A DNA stretch of 64,000 nt from Tillus elongatus (lineage: Eukaryota > Arthropoda > Insecta > Coleoptera > Cleridae), in the NCBI GenBank assembly GCA_964006375.1, contig OZ023266.1, forward strand, positions 157,782,792 to 157,846,791, written 5' to 3'. The notes beneath the pieces were generated by a model. That model had not been told where the DNA came from. It saw only the letters and a list, made by a program, of their open reading frames with translations, and ran no database searches. Positions 45,660 to 58,492 of the stretch are shown here, one piece after another. A program made the position numbers and the translations under genes. Positions within the stretch are counted from its first letter, which is position 1. Every line of letters begins with the position of its first letter.

Positions 45660-46380
45660 AAACATTTCAACCCCTTGCTTGCCGTCCTTCATGGTGAAGT
45701 CGGCGCCCAAATATAGAAATTGATTTTAATTCACATGAAAAGTGCTATAAAATGGCTTTTTTAGCTAAGACAAAAATAGGGTGCCAAGATAAGTGATAAT
45801 AATATTGAAAGCATATTAACATAGCAACCTTGTGCAAAAATGTTAACCCCTTGCTCGCCGTCCTTCATAGTGAAGTCGGCGCCAAAATAGAGAAATTGGT
45901 TTTAATTAACATGAAAAGTGTTATAAAAAGGCTTTTTTAGCTCAGACAAAAATGGGGTGCCAAGATAAGTGATAATAATACTGAAAGCATATCAACATAG
46001 TAACCTTGCGCAAAAATTTCAACCCCTTGCTTGCCGTCCTTCATGGTGAAGTCGGCGCCCAAATATAGAAATTGATTTTAATTAACATGAAAAGTGCTAT
46101 AAAATGGCTTTTTTAGCTAAGACAAAAATGGGGTGCCAAGATAAGTGATAATAATATTGAAAGCATATTAACATAGCAACCTTGTGCAAAAAATTTTAAC
46201 CCCTTGCTCGCCGTCCTTCATAGTGAAGTCGGCGCCCAAATAGAGAAATTGATTTTAATTAACATGAAAAGTGCTATAAAATGGCTTTTTTAGCCAAGAC
46301 AAAAATGGAGTGCCAAGATAAGTGATAATAATATTGAAAGCATATTAACATAGTAACCTTGTGCAGAAATTTCAACCCCT
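45660..46380 (+). repeat. Direct copy of 33010-33730 next to the fold-back centre
   Basis: The unusual order GACAAAAATAGGGTGCC, GTCGGCGCCAAAATAGAG, AGCTCAGACAAAAATGG and AGCATATCAACATAGTAACC occurs at both places. The block therefore moved from the outer part of the left arm to the centre. It explains why the arm junction at 46606 is not the true symmetry axis. Confidence 0.8.
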
Positions 46381-46599
46381 TGCTCGCCATCCTTCATAGT
46401 GAAGTCGGCGCCCAAATATAGAAATTGATTGTAATTAACATGAAAAGTGTTATAAAATGGCTTTTTTAGCTAAGACAAAAATGGGGTGCCAAGATAAGTG
46501 ATAATAATATTGAAAGCATATTTTCGTAGTAGCCTTCGGCATAAGTTTTAACCCCTTGCTGGCCGTCCTTCATAGTGAAGTCGGCGCCCAACTAGAGAA

Positions 46600-46615
46600 A
46601 TTGACTTCACATTTC
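46600..46615. other. Orientation switch of the fold-back element
   Basis: Up to about 46606 monomers read plus (..GAGAAATTGACTTCAC); from about 46607 they read minus (TTCTTGGCACCCCATTTTTG). No unique spacer is present. Paired distinctive monomers at 45609-45660 and 46740-46793 (GTGGTAAATATGTTGAAAGC and its inverse) place the axis of symmetry near 46200, so about 1.1 kb in the centre lies outside the mirrored part. Confidence 0.88.
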
Positions 46616-49600
46616 TTGGCACCCCATTTTTGTCTTGGCTAAAAAAGCCATTTTATTTCACTTTCTATGCGAATAAAATTCAATTTCTCTATTTGGGTGC
46701 CGACTTCACCATGAAGGACGGCAAGCAAGGGGTTGAAATTTTTGCAGAAAGGTACTACGAAAATATGCTTTCAACACATTTACCACTTATCTTGGCACCC
46801 CATTTTTGTCTTAGCTAAAAAAACCTTTCTATAACACTTTTCATGTGAATTAAAGTCAGTTCCTCTATTTGGGCGCCAACTTCACTATGAAGGACGGCGA
46901 GCGAGGGGTTAAAATTTCTGCACAAGGTTGCTATGTTAATATGCTTTCAATATTATTATCACTTATCTTGGCACCCATTTTGTCTTAGCTAAAAAAGCCA
47001 TTTTATAGCACTTTTCATGTTAATTAAAATCAATTTCTATATTTGCGCGCCGACTTCACCATGAAGGACGGCAAGCAAGGGGTTGAAATTTTTGCGCAAG
47101 GTTGCTATGTTAATATGCTTTCAATATTATTATCACTTATTTTGGCACCCCATTTTTGTCTTAGCTAAAAAAGCCATTTTATAGCACTTTTCATGTTCAT
47201 TAAAATCAACTTCTCTATTTGGGCGACGACTTCACTATGAAGGACAGCGAGCAAGGGGTTAAAATTTTTGCACAAGGTTTCTATGTTAATATGCTTTCAA
47301 TATTATTATCATTTATCTTGCCACCCCATTTTTGTCTTAGCTAAAAAAGCCTTTTTATAACACTTTTCATGTGAATTAAAGTCAATTTCTATATTTGGGC
47401 GCTGACTTCACCGTGAACAACGGCAAGCAAGAGCTTGAAATTTTTGCGCAAGGTTGCTATGTTAATATGCTTTCAATATTATTATCACTTATCTTGGCAC
47501 CCAATTTTTGTCTTAGCTAAAAAAGCCATTTTATAGCACTTTTCATGTCAATTAAAATCAATTTCTATATTTGGGCGCCGACTTCACCATGAAGGACGGC
47601 AAGCAAGGGGTTGAAATTTCTGCACAAGGTTGCTATGTTAATATGATTTCGATATTATTATCACCTATCTTGGCACTCTATTTTTGTCTTAGCTTAAAAA
47701 GCCATTTTATAACACTTTTCATGTGAATTAAAGTCAGATTCTCTATTTGGGCCCCGACTTCACCATGAAGGACGGCGAGCAAGAGGTTGAAATTTTTGCA
47801 CAAGGTTGCTATGTTAATATGCTATCAATATTATTATCACTTATCTTGGCACCCCATTTTTGTCTTAGCTAAAAAAGCCTTTTTATAACACTTTTCATGT
47901 TAATTAAAGTCAATTTCTCTATTTGGGCGCCGACTTCACTATGAAGGACGGCGAGCAAGGAGTTGAAATTTTTGCACAAGGTTGCTATGTTAATATGCTT
48001 TCAATATTATTATCACTTATCTTGGCACCCCATTTTTGTCTTAGCTAAAAAAGCCATTTTATAGCACTTTTCATGTTAATTAAAACCAATTTCTATATTT
48101 GGGCGCTGACTTCACCGTGAAGGACGGCGAGCAAGAGGTTGAAATTTTTGCACAAGGTTGCTATGTTAATATGCTATAAATATTATTATCACTTATCTTG
48201 GCACCCCATTTTTGTCTTAGCTAAAAAAGCCTTTTTATAACACTTTTCATGTGAATTAAATTCAATTTCTCTATTTGGGCGTCGACTTCACTATGAAGGA
48301 CGGCGAGCAAGGAGTTGAAATTTTTGCACAAGGTTGCTATGTTAATATGCTTTCAATATTATTATCACTTATCTTGGCACCCCATTTTTGTCTTAGCTAA
48401 AAAAGCCATTTTATAGCACTTTTCATGTTAATTAAAACCAATTTCTATATTTGGGCGCTGACTTCACCATGAAGGACGGCGAGCAAGAGGTTGAAATTTT
48501 TGCACAAGGTTGCTATGTTAATATGCTATCAATATTATTATCACTTATCTTGGCACCCCATTTTTGTCTTAGCTAAAAAAGCCTTTTTATAACACTTTTC
48601 ATGTGAATTAAATTCAATTTCTCTATTTGGGCGCCGACTTCACTATGAAGGACGGCGATCAAGGAGTTGAAATTTTTGCACAAGGTTGCTATGTTAATAT
48701 GCTTTCAATATTATTATCACTTATCTTGGCACCCCATTTTTGTCTTAGCTAAAAAAGCCATTTTATAGCACTTTTCATGTTAATTAAAACCAATTTCTAT
48801 ATTTGGGCGCTGACTTCACCGTGAAGGACGGCGAGCAAGAGGTTGAAATTTTTGCACAAGGTTGCTATGTTAATATGCTATCAATATTATTATCACTTAT
48901 CTTGGCACCCCATTTTTGTCTTAGCTAAAAAAGCCTTTTTATAACACTTTTCATGTGAATTAAATTCAATTTCTCTATTTGGGCTCCGACTTCACTATGA
49001 AGGACGGCGAGCAAGGAGTTGAAATTTTTGCACAAGGTTGCTATGTTAATATGCTTTCAATATTATTATCACTTATCTTGGCACCCCATTTTTGTCTTAG
49101 CTAAAAAAGCCATTTTATAGCACTTTTCATGTTAATTAAAACCAATTTCTATATTTGGGCGCTGACTTCACCGTGAAGGACGGCGAGCAAGAGGTTGAAA
49201 TTTTTGCACAAGGTTGCTATGTTAATATGCTATCAATATTATTATCACTTATCTTGGCACCCCATTTTTGTCTTAGCTAAAAAAGCCTTTTTATAACACT
49301 TTTCATGTTAATTAAAGTCAATTTCTCTATTTGGGCGCCGACTTCACTATGAAGGACAGCGAGCAAGGAGTTGAAATTTTTGCACAAGGTTGCTATGTTA
49401 ATATGCTTACAATATTATTATCAATTATCTTGGCACCCCATTTTTGTCTTAGCTAAAAAAGCCATTTTATAGCACTTTTCATGTTAATTAAAATCAATTT
49501 CTCTATTTGGGCGCCGACTTCACTATGAAGGACGGCGAGCAAGGGGTTAAAATTTTTTGCACAAGGTTGCTATGTTAATATGCTTTCAATATTATTATCA

Positions 49601-52600
49601 TTTATCTTGGCACCTCATTTTTGTCTTAGCTAAAAAAGCCTTTATATAACACTTTTCATGTGAATTAAAGTCAATTCCTCTATTTGGGCGCCGACTTCAC
49701 TATGAAGGACGGCGAGCAAGGGGTTAACATTTTTGCACAAGGTTGCTATGTTAATATGCTTTCAATATTATTATCACTTATCTTGGCACCAAATTTTTGT
49801 CTTGGCTAAAAAAGCCATTTTATAACACTTTTCATGTGAATTAAATTCAATTTCTCTATTTCGTCGCCGACTTCACCATGAAGGACGGCGAGCAAGGGGT
49901 TGAAATTTTTGCACAAGGTTGCTATGTTAATATGCTATCAATATTATTATCACTCATCTTGACACCCCATTTTTGTCTTAGCTGAAAAAGCCTTTTTATA
50001 ACATTTTTAATGTTAATTAAAGTCAATTCCTCTATTTGGGCGCCGACTTCACTATGAAGGACGGCGAGCAAGAGGTTGAAATTTTTGCACAAGGTTGCTA
50101 TGTTAATATGCTTTCAATATTATTATCAATTATCTTGGCACCACATTTTTGTCTTAGCTAAAAAAGCCTTTTTATAGCACTTTTCATGTTAATTAAAGTC
50201 AATTCCTCTATTTGGGCGCCGACTTCACTATGAAGGACGGCAAGCAAGGGGTTGAAATTTTTTCGCAAGGTTACTATGTTAATATGCTTTCAATATTATT
50301 ATCACTTATCTTGGCACCACATTTTTGTCTTGGCTAAAAAAGCCATTTTATAACACTTTTCATGTGAATTAAATTAATTTCTCTATTTCGTCGCCGACTT
50401 CACCATGAAGGACGGCGAGCAAGGTGTTGAAATTTTTGCACAAGGTTGCTATGTTAATATGCTATCAATATTATTATCACTCATCTTGACACCCCATTTT
50501 TGGCTAAAAAAGCCATTTTATTTCACTTTTCATGTAAATTAAAATCAATCTTTCTATTTGGGTGCTGACTTTACTACGAAGGACGGCAAGCAAGGGGTTG
50601 AAATTTTTGCACAAGGTTGCTATGTAAATATGCTTTCAATATTATCGTCACATATCTTGGCACCCCATTTTTGTCTTGGCTAAAAAAGCAATTTTATAAC
50701 ACTTTTCATGTTAATTAAAACCAATTTCTCTATTTGGGCGCCGACTTCACTATGAAGGACGGCGAGCAAGGGGTTAACATTATTGCACAAGGTTGCTATG
50801 TTAATATGCTTTTAATATTATTATCACTTATCTTGGCACCACATTTTTGTCTTGGCTAAAAAAGCCATTTTATAACACTTTTCATGTGAATTAAATTCAA
50901 TTTCTCTATTTCGTCGCCGACTTCACCATGAAGGACGGCGAGCAAGGGGTTGAAATTTTTGCACAAGGTTGCTATGTTAATATGCTATCAATATTATTAT
51001 CACTCATCTTGACACCCCATTTTTGTCTTAGCTAAAAAAGCCTTTTTATAACATTTTTAATGTTAATTAAAGTCAATTCCTCTATTTGGGCGCCGACTTC
51101 ACTATGAAGGACGGCGAGCAAGAGGTTGAAATTTTTGCACAAGGTTGCTATGTTAATATGCTTTCAATATTATTATCAATTATCTTGGCACCACATTTTT
51201 GTCTTAGCTAAAAAAGCCTTTTTATAGCACTTTTCATGTTAATTAAAGTCAATTCCTCTATTTGGGCGCCGACTTCACTATGAAGGACGGCAAGCAAGGG
51301 GTTGAAATTTTTTCGCAAGGTTACTATGTTAATATGCTTTCAATATTATTATCACTTATCTTGGCACCACATTTTTGTCTTGGCTAAAAAAGCCATTTTA
51401 TAACACTTTTCATGTGAATTAAATTAATTTCTCTATTTCGTCGCCGACTTCACCATGAAGGACGGCGAGCAAGGTGTTGAAATTTTTGCACAAGGTTGCT
51501 ATGTTAATATGCTATCAATATTATTATCACTCATCTTGACACCCCATTTTTGGCTAAAAAAGCCATTTTATTTCACTTTTCATGTAAATTAAAATCAATC
51601 TTTCTATTTGGGTGCTGACTTTACTACGAAGGACGGCAAGCAAGGGGTTGAAATTTTTGCACAAGGTTGCTATGTAAATATGCTTTCAATATTATCGTCA
51701 CATATCTTGGCACCCCATTTTTGTCTTGGCTAAAAAAGCCATTTTATAACACGTTTCATGTTAATTAAAACCAATTTCTCTATTTGGGCGCCGACTTCAC
51801 TATGAAGGACGGCGAGCAAGGGGTTAACATTATTGCACAAGGTTGCTATGTTAATATGCTTTTAATATTATTATCACTTATCTTGGCACCACATTTTTGT
51901 CTTGGCTAAAAAAGCCATTTTATAACACTTTTCATGTGAATTAAATTCAATTTCTCTATTTCGTCGCCGACTTCACCATGAAGGACGGCGAGCAAGGGGT
52001 TGAAATTTTTGCACAAGGTTGCTATGTTAATATGCTATCAATATTATTATCACTCATCTTGACACCCCATTTTTGTCTTAGCTAAAAAAGCCTTTTTATA
52101 ACATTTTTAATGTTAATTAAAGTCAATTCCTCTATTTGGGCGCCGACTTCACTATGAAGGACGGCGAGCAAGAGGTTGAAATTTTTGCACAAGGTTGCTA
52201 TGTTAATATGCTTTCAATAATATTATCACCTATCTTGGCACCCCATTTTTGTCTTAGCTAAAAAAGCCATTTTATAGCACTTTTCATGTTAATTAAAATC
52301 AATTTCTCTATTTGGGCGCCGACTTCACCATGAAGGACGGCGAGCAAGGGGTTGAAATTTCTGCACAAGGTTACTATATTAATATGCTTTCAATATTATT
52401 ATCACTTATCTTGGCACTCCATTTTTGTCTTGGCTAAAAAAGCCATTTTATAGCACTTTTCATGTTAATTAAAATCAATTTCTCTATTTGGGCGCCGACT
52501 TCACTATGAAGGACGGCGAGCAAGGGTTTAAAATTTGTTGCACAAGGTTGCTATGTTAATATGCTTTCAATATTATTATCATTTATCTTGGCACCTCATT

Positions 52601-55600
52601 TTTGTCTTAGCTAAAAAAGCCTTTATATAACACTTTTCATGTGAATTAAAGTCAATTCCTCTATTTGGGCGCCGACTTCACTATGAAGGACGGCGAGCAA
52701 GGGGTTAACATTTTTGCACAAGGTTGCTATGTTAATATGCTTTCAATATTATTATCACTTATCTTGGCACCAAATTTTTGTCTTGGCTAAAAAAGCCATT
52801 TTATAACACTTTTCATGTTAATTAAAATCAATTTCTCTATTTCGTCGCCGACTTCACCATGAAGGACGGCGAGCAAGGGGTTGAAATTTTTGCACAAGGT
52901 TGCTATGTTAATATGCTATCAATATTATTATCACTCATCTTGACACCCCATTTTTGTCTTAGCTGAAAAAGCCTTTTTATAACATTTTTAATGTTAATTA
53001 AAGTCAATTCCTCTATTTGGGCGCCGACTTCACTATGAAGGACGACGAGCAAGGGGTTGAAATTTTTGCACAAGGTTGCTATGTTAATATGCTTTCAATA
53101 TTACTGTTACTTATCTTGGCACCTCATTTTTGTCTTGGCTAAAAAAGCCATTTTATAACACTGTTCATGTGAATTAAATTCAATTTCTCTATTTGGGCGC
53201 CTCACCATGAAGGACGGAGAGCAAGGGGTTAAAATTTTTGCACAAGGTTGCTATGTTAATATCCTTACAATATTATTATCAATTATCTTGGCACCCCATT
53301 TTTGTCTTAGCTAAAAAAGCCTTTTTATAACACTTTTCATGTTAATTAAAACCAATTTCTCTATTTGGGCGCCGACTTCACTATGAAGGACGGCGAGCAA
53401 GGGGTTAACATTTTTGCACAAGGTTGCTATGTTAATATGCTTTCAATAATATTATCACCTATCTTGGCACCCCATTTTTGTCTTAGCTAAAAAAGCCATT
53501 TTATAGCACTTTTCATGTTAATTAAAATCAATTTCTCTATTTGGGCGCCGACTTCACCATGAAGGACGGCGAGCAAGGGGTTGAAATTTCTGCACAAGGT
53601 TACTATGTTAATATGCTTTCAATATTATTATCACTTATCTTGGCACTCCATTTTTGTCTTGGCTAAAAAAGCCATTTTATAGCACTTTTCATGTTAATTA
53701 AAATCAATTTCTCTATTTGGGCGCCGACTTCACTATGAAGGACGGCGAGCAAGGGGTTAAAATTTTTTGCACAAGGTTGCTATGTTAATATGCTTTCAAT
53801 ATTATTATCACTTATCTTGGCACCCCATTTTTGTCTTAGCTAAAAAAGCCATTTTATAGCACTTTTCATGTTAATTAAAATCAATTTCTATATTTGGGCG
53901 CCGACTTCACCATGAAGGACGGCAAGCAAGGGGTTGAAATTTTTGCGCAAGGTTACTATGTTGATATGCTTTCAGTATTATTATCACTTATCTTGGCACC
54001 CCATTTTTGTCTGAGCTAAAAAAGCCTTTTTATAACACTTTTCATGTTAATTAAAACCAATTTCTCTATTTTGGCGCCGACTTCACTATGAAGGACGGCG
54101 AGCAAGGGGTTAACATTTTTGCACAAGGTTGCTATGTTAATATTCTTTCAATATTATTATCACTTATCTTGGCACCCTATTTTTGTCTTAGCTAAAAAAG
54201 CCATTTTATAGCACTTTTCATGTGAATTAAAATCAATTTCTATATTTGGGCGCCGACTTCACCATGAAGGACGGCAAGCAAGGGGTTGAAATTTTTGCGC
54301 AAGGTTACTATGTTAATATGCTTTCAGTATTATTATCACTTATCTTGGCACCCCATTTTTGTCTTAGCTAAAAAAGCCTTTTTATAACACTTTTCATGTT
54401 AATTAAAGTCAATTCCTCTATTTGGGCGCCGACTTCACTATGAAGGACGGCAAGCAAGGGGTTGAATTTTTTTCGCAAGGTTGCTATGTTAATATGCTTT
54501 CAGTATTATTATCACTTATCTTGGCACCACATTTTTGTCTTGGCTAAAAAAGCCTTTTCATAACACTTTTCATGTGAATTAAATTCAATTTCTCTAGTTG
54601 GGCGCCGACTTCACCATGAAGGACGGGGAGCAAGGGGTTAAACTTTTTGCACAAGGTTGCTATGTTAATATGCTTACAATATTATTATCAATTATCTTGG
54701 CACCCCATTTTTGTCTTAGCTAAAAAAGCCTTTTTATAACACTTTTCATGTTAATTAAAACCAATTCCTCTATTTGGGCGCCGACTTCACTATGAAGGAC
54801 GGCGAGCAAGGGATTGAAATTTTTGCACAAGGTTGCTATGTTAATATGCTTTTAATATTACTGTCACTTATCTTGGCACCTCATTTTTGTCTTGGCTAAA
54901 AAAGCCATTTTATAACACTTTTCATGTGAATTAAATTCAATTTCTCTATTTGGGCGCCGACTTCACTATGAAGGACGGCGAGCAAGGGGTTACAATTTTT
55001 GCACAAGGTTGCTATGTTAATATGCTTTCAATATTATTATCACTTATCTTGGCACCCCATTTTTGTCTTAGCTAAAAAGCCTTTTTATAACACTTTTCAT
55101 GTTAATTAAGACCAATTTCTCTATTTGGGCGCCGACTTCACTATGAAGGACGGCGAGCAAGGGGTTAACATTTTTGCGCAAGGTTGCTATGTTAATATGC
55201 TTTCAATATTATTATCACTTATCTTGGCACCCCATTTTTGTCTTAGCTAAAAAGCCTTTTTATAACACTTTTCATGTTAATTAAGACCAATTTCTCTATT
55301 TGGGCGCCGACTTCACTATGAAGGACGGCGAGCAAGGGGTTAACATTTTTGCACAAGGTTGCTATGTTAATATGCTTTCAATATTATTATTACTTATCTT
55401 GGCACCCCATTTTTGTCTTAGCTAAAAAAAGCCATTTTATAGCACTTTTCATTCGAATTAAAATCAATTTCTATATTTGGGCGCCGACTTCAGCATGAAG
55501 GACGGCAAGCAAGGGGTTGAAATTTTTGCGCAAGGTTAACTATGGTAATATGCTTTCAGTATTATTATCACTTATCTTGGCACCCCATTTTTGTCTTAGC

Positions 55601-55975
55601 TTAAAAAACCTTTTTATAACACTTTTCATGTGAATTAAAGTCAGTTCCTCTATTTGGGCGCCAACTTCACTATGAAGGACGGCGAGCAAGGGGTTGAAAT
55701 TTCTGCACAAGGTTGCTATGTTAATATGCTTTCAATATTATTATCTGTTATCTTGGCACCCAATTTTGTCTTAGCTAAAAAAGCCATTTTATTTCACTTT
55801 TCATGTAAATTATAATCAATCTTTCTATTTGGGTGCTGACTTTACTACGAAGGACGGCAAGCAAGGGGTTGAAATTTTTGCACAAGGTTGCTATGCAAAT
55901 ATGCTTTCAATATTATTGTCACATATCTTGGCACCCCATTTTTGTCTTGGCTAAAAAGGCGTTTTTTTTTCAATT
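46607..55975 (-). repeat. Satellite array, right arm, ~53 monomers
   Basis: Same ~176-bp monomer as the left arm, in reverse orientation. Variant monomers appear in mirrored order, for example the inverse of GGCGACGAAATAGAG at 49860, 50390, 50910, 51430 and 51960. The right arm is about 5.4 kb shorter than the left. One variant has lost five bases (CATTTTTGGCTAAAAA at 50495 and 51545), which the left-arm copies keep. Confidence 0.95.
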
Positions 55976-56114
55976 TTTTACTCATTTTAAATTGTGTCTA
56001 TATTTGCGTGCATATTTCACCATATAGGACGACAAGCAAGCGTTTGAAATGTTAGTACAGGGTTGCTACCTAAATATACTTAAAACTTTTGATTATAACT
56101 CAATAATACCTTGG

Positions 56115-56338
56115 CACTTTATTTTCGTTTTGGTCATATTTGGCCTCAATTATGTTTTCTTTTTTATATGGTGAAATTATTATTATTATTTTTTCGATTT
56201 TTTGTCATTTAGGCGGCAAACATGCAACTGAAGTTTTTAAGGTCGAAATTAATATTATTTCTAATATATTAGTGAATTTTATAAATTAGCCGCTGGAAAT
56301 TTTAGCCGCTGGAATTTAGCTGCTAACTTCACGCCGGT
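56115..56338 (-). repeat. Right terminal inverted repeat, unique part
   Basis: Mirror of 30607-30830, including both CCAGCGGCTAA copies and the TTATTATTATTATTTTTTCG run. Ends ..CTAACTTCACGCCGGT. The near identity of the two termini argues for a recent insertion or for gene conversion between the ends. Confidence 0.9.
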
Positions 56339-56347
56339 CCCCGCCCC
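56339..56347. repeat. 9-bp target-site duplication, right copy
   Basis: CCCCGCCCC immediately after the element end; identical to 30598-30606. Confidence 0.93.
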
Positions 56348-58376
56348 GAGCAATCTGCCACCATTTCCATCCAGTATCAGAGAAATGATACTCGAAAAAA
56401 ACCGCGTGCGAAGACTAGCTCAACGCACCGGAAACCCCACCGACAAAGAGACGCAAACAGAATCATCAGACAAGTACGATCCGCCCTACAAGAACTCCGC
56501 AACAATCGTTGGGAGGAGCGCCTGCAAACCCTGTCTACCCAAGACAATTCCATCTGGCAAATGGCTAAAGCCCTTCGCTCCCAAAAACTTCCGATATCCC
56601 CACTTCACGGCCGTAACGGTGTCGTATACACGGATGTGGAGAAAGCTACTGCATTCGCAGATCATCTGGAGTTGCAATTCAGCCCGAATTATAACAACGT
56701 TGATCTGTCGCATGTAGCAAGAACGCATCGCTACATCAGGAGTGCGCTTCGCGCCACCCCAGGCACAACTATCGAGCCCACAACTTTCGAAGAAGTTTCC
56801 CAAATTATCAAATCATTAAAAAATAGGAAAGCTCCGGGATAAGATGGAATCTCCAACGTAGCCCTGAAAAACCTCCCCCGCAAAGCCGTGGTATTTATTC
56901 CTAGTTACGATTATGAGTGACATGCTGCGATTTTAACATTTTCCTTCCATGTGGAAACTTGCCGACATTATCAACATCCTGAAACCCAGCAAAGATCCGC
57001 TGTTCCCTCAGAACTACAGGCCCATTAGCCTACTACCAGTCATCGGCAAAATCTCCGAAAAACCGATTCAGAAAAAGATAGCTTCATTCACCTCAGAAAA
57101 TCATATCCTCCCAGATGAGCAATTCGGTTTCAGACACCAGCACTCCACCACAGACCAAGTCCTTCGTGCGGTGGAAAACATCACCGAGGGATTTAATAAA
57201 AACAAGTCAACTGGTACATTGTTTCTTGACATCTTCGATGGGGTTTGGCATGCGGGTCTCCTAAACAAACTTCTATCATTTAATTAACCTCTCTCTATGA
57301 TTCTGCTAATCAGGTCATACCTGCAACAGAGGAAGTACCAGGTCAAACATCTGGGAGTCAGATCTAGAACGTACCCAGCCACGGCTGGTCTCCCGCAGGG
57401 TTCTGCTATCTCCCCTCTGCTGTACAATATATTTGTCGCAGACATTCCGATAGACTCCCTAAACGTGATATACGCACTGTTCGTAGACGACACGACCATC
57501 CTCAGCAGCTCCACTCAGACGAGGATAATAACCGAACGACTTCATACCGCCGTAGTCAAGCTGCAAGCATGGTATAGGAAATCCCTTCTAGCCATAAACC
57601 CCGATAAATGTTCAGCTGTCCTATTTTCCAAGAGGAGAAACACACCTCATGAACACGTATCATTAGACAACCGTCTAATTCCCTGGCAAGATTCCGCCAA
57701 ATACCTCGGGGTTTTCCTCGACAAACACTAACATGGCGCCCCCATGTCGATCACGCCCGAAAAAAAGCCTCGATGTTCATCTCGAAGCTGTTCCCACTTC
57801 TAAATTGAAATTCCAAACTGTCCATGAAAACAACAAGTTGCTCATGTACAAAGTCATCATACGGCCAGCCTTGACCTATGCATCACCTGCATGGGCCACC
57901 GCGGCCGCAACACACATCAAGACCCTTCAAATCATCCAGAACAAAATTCTGAGAATGGTAACCGGAGCGCCATGGTTTGTCCGAAACAGTCAAATTCACT
58001 CTGATCTGGAAATGCCTTCGATACTTGAGTTCATACCTCAACTATCCACAACTCAGTTCGCAAAAGCCGCTTCTCACCCAAATGCTCTTCTCCGTAGTTC
58101 CACCGACTACGATGAGCAACTTCCACATAAGTATAAGCGTCCAAAGCTTATACTTACCCGCTAACGCCCCCCGCGGCAAACAGAATCGAAAGATTCATAC
58201 CCAAAAAGTTATTGTGTGAAATCTTTCCGACGGAGGTATGGACTAAGGTCCTGTGCTTCCAGGGAGGGGTTTTTAGTGAGTACAGTCTCACAGTACCTCG
58301 ATATCCCACGGCACCTACGGGGCCGTGAATGGGGTCCGCATGAGCATTTCCCCCTCCTGTATCAAAAAAAAAAAAA
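56348..58376 (+). pseudogene. Jockey-type LINE, RT part and 3' end, after the fold-back insertion
   Basis: Resumes the frame of 30030-30606 with SNLPPFPSSIREMILEKNR. Then, in shifted frames: MAKALRSQKLPISPLHGRNG and the RT fingers SLKNRKAPG followed by a stop. NYRPISLLPVIGKISEKPIQ and the damaged motif A FLDIFDGVWHAGL come next. Motif B is GLPQGSAISPLLYNIFVADI, and motif C is LFVDDTTIL. The thumb region includes IIRPALTYASPAWATAA. The 3' UTR ends CCCCCTCCTGTATC plus an A tail at 58365-58376. At least four lesions, so inactive. Confidence 0.87.
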
Positions 58377-58409
58377 CCAATTCCACATTTGAGTGGAAAA
58401 AAACCGTCT

Positions 58410-58488
58410 GAATACGGGCCTCGAACCCTCGACCTCGTAGCCCGAACTTTATGTGTTACTCGCCCGTTCAATTTATCTACTCGGCCTG
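58410..58488 (-). repeat. tRNA-like (SINE or tRNA pseudogene) sequence
   Basis: On the minus strand, GAGGGTTCGAGGCCCGTATT carries a good B box (GGTTCGAGGCC, rc at 58417-58427), preceded by a possible anticodon arm TTCGGGCTACGAGGTCGAGG. The 5' half (GAGTAGATAAATTGAACGGG) is only loosely like an A box. It is therefore not a functional tRNA. No tail or target duplication was seen. Confidence 0.5.
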
Positions 58489-58492
58489 TATT

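Larger units (their letters stand above)
30831..46606 (+). repeat. Satellite array, left arm, ~90 monomers of ~176 bp
   Basis: Monomers are spaced 175-177 bp (for example TGCCAAGATA at 31711, 31886 and 32062). The consensus contains GGTGCCAAGATAAGTGATAA, GAAAGCATATTAACATAGCA, CCCCTTGCTCGCCGTCCTTC, GTGAAGTCGGCGCCCAAATA and GGCTTTTTTAGCTAAGACAA. The first monomer (about 30831-31005) is strongly diverged, and the next is intermediate. Variant monomers (TCGGCGACGAAATAG, GTGTCAAGATGAGTG, AAGGCGGCGCCC) recur in fixed orders, forming higher-order repeats. Non-coding. Confidence 0.95.
30607..56338. mobile_element. Giant fold-back DNA transposon, 25,732 bp
   Basis: Both ends read ACCGGCGTGAAGTTAGCAGC inward and are flanked by the 9-bp duplication CCCCGCCCC. 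Without the element and one repeat copy, the flanking LINE coding frame is continuous. Each arm consists of a unique end of about 225 bp, one diverged monomer, then a long array of ~176-bp monomers. The arms are inverted and meet near 46606. The outermost ~500 bp of the two arms are almost identical. No open frame longer than 65 codons occurs and no transposase is seen, so it is non-autonomous. Long inverted repeats made of tandem repeats plus a 9-bp duplication match the Foldback (FB)/Mutator-like group. That assignment is an inference, since no transposase is available. Confidence 0.92.

Noticed and set aside
46630..46818. 62-codon frame in the array, and a similar 64-codon frame at 55833-56027
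   Set aside because: Chance frames in divergent monomers; no codon pattern, and not shared by the other monomers.
30831..55975. CRISPR-like or bacterial repeat array
   Set aside because: Monomers are ~176 bp head to tail without spacers, in a eukaryotic intron with spliced exons and LINEs; it is a satellite inside a fold-back element.
30607..56338. Simple assembly artefact (false inverted duplication)
   Set aside because: The 9-bp duplication, the restored LINE frame and the unequal arms with different private variants are not expected from a mirrored misassembly. Array length could still be wrong by some monomers.
30607..56338. Polinton/Maverick or Helitron
   Set aside because: No polymerase, integrase, capsid or helicase frames occur; TSD is 9 bp rather than 6 bp or none; the inside is only satellite.
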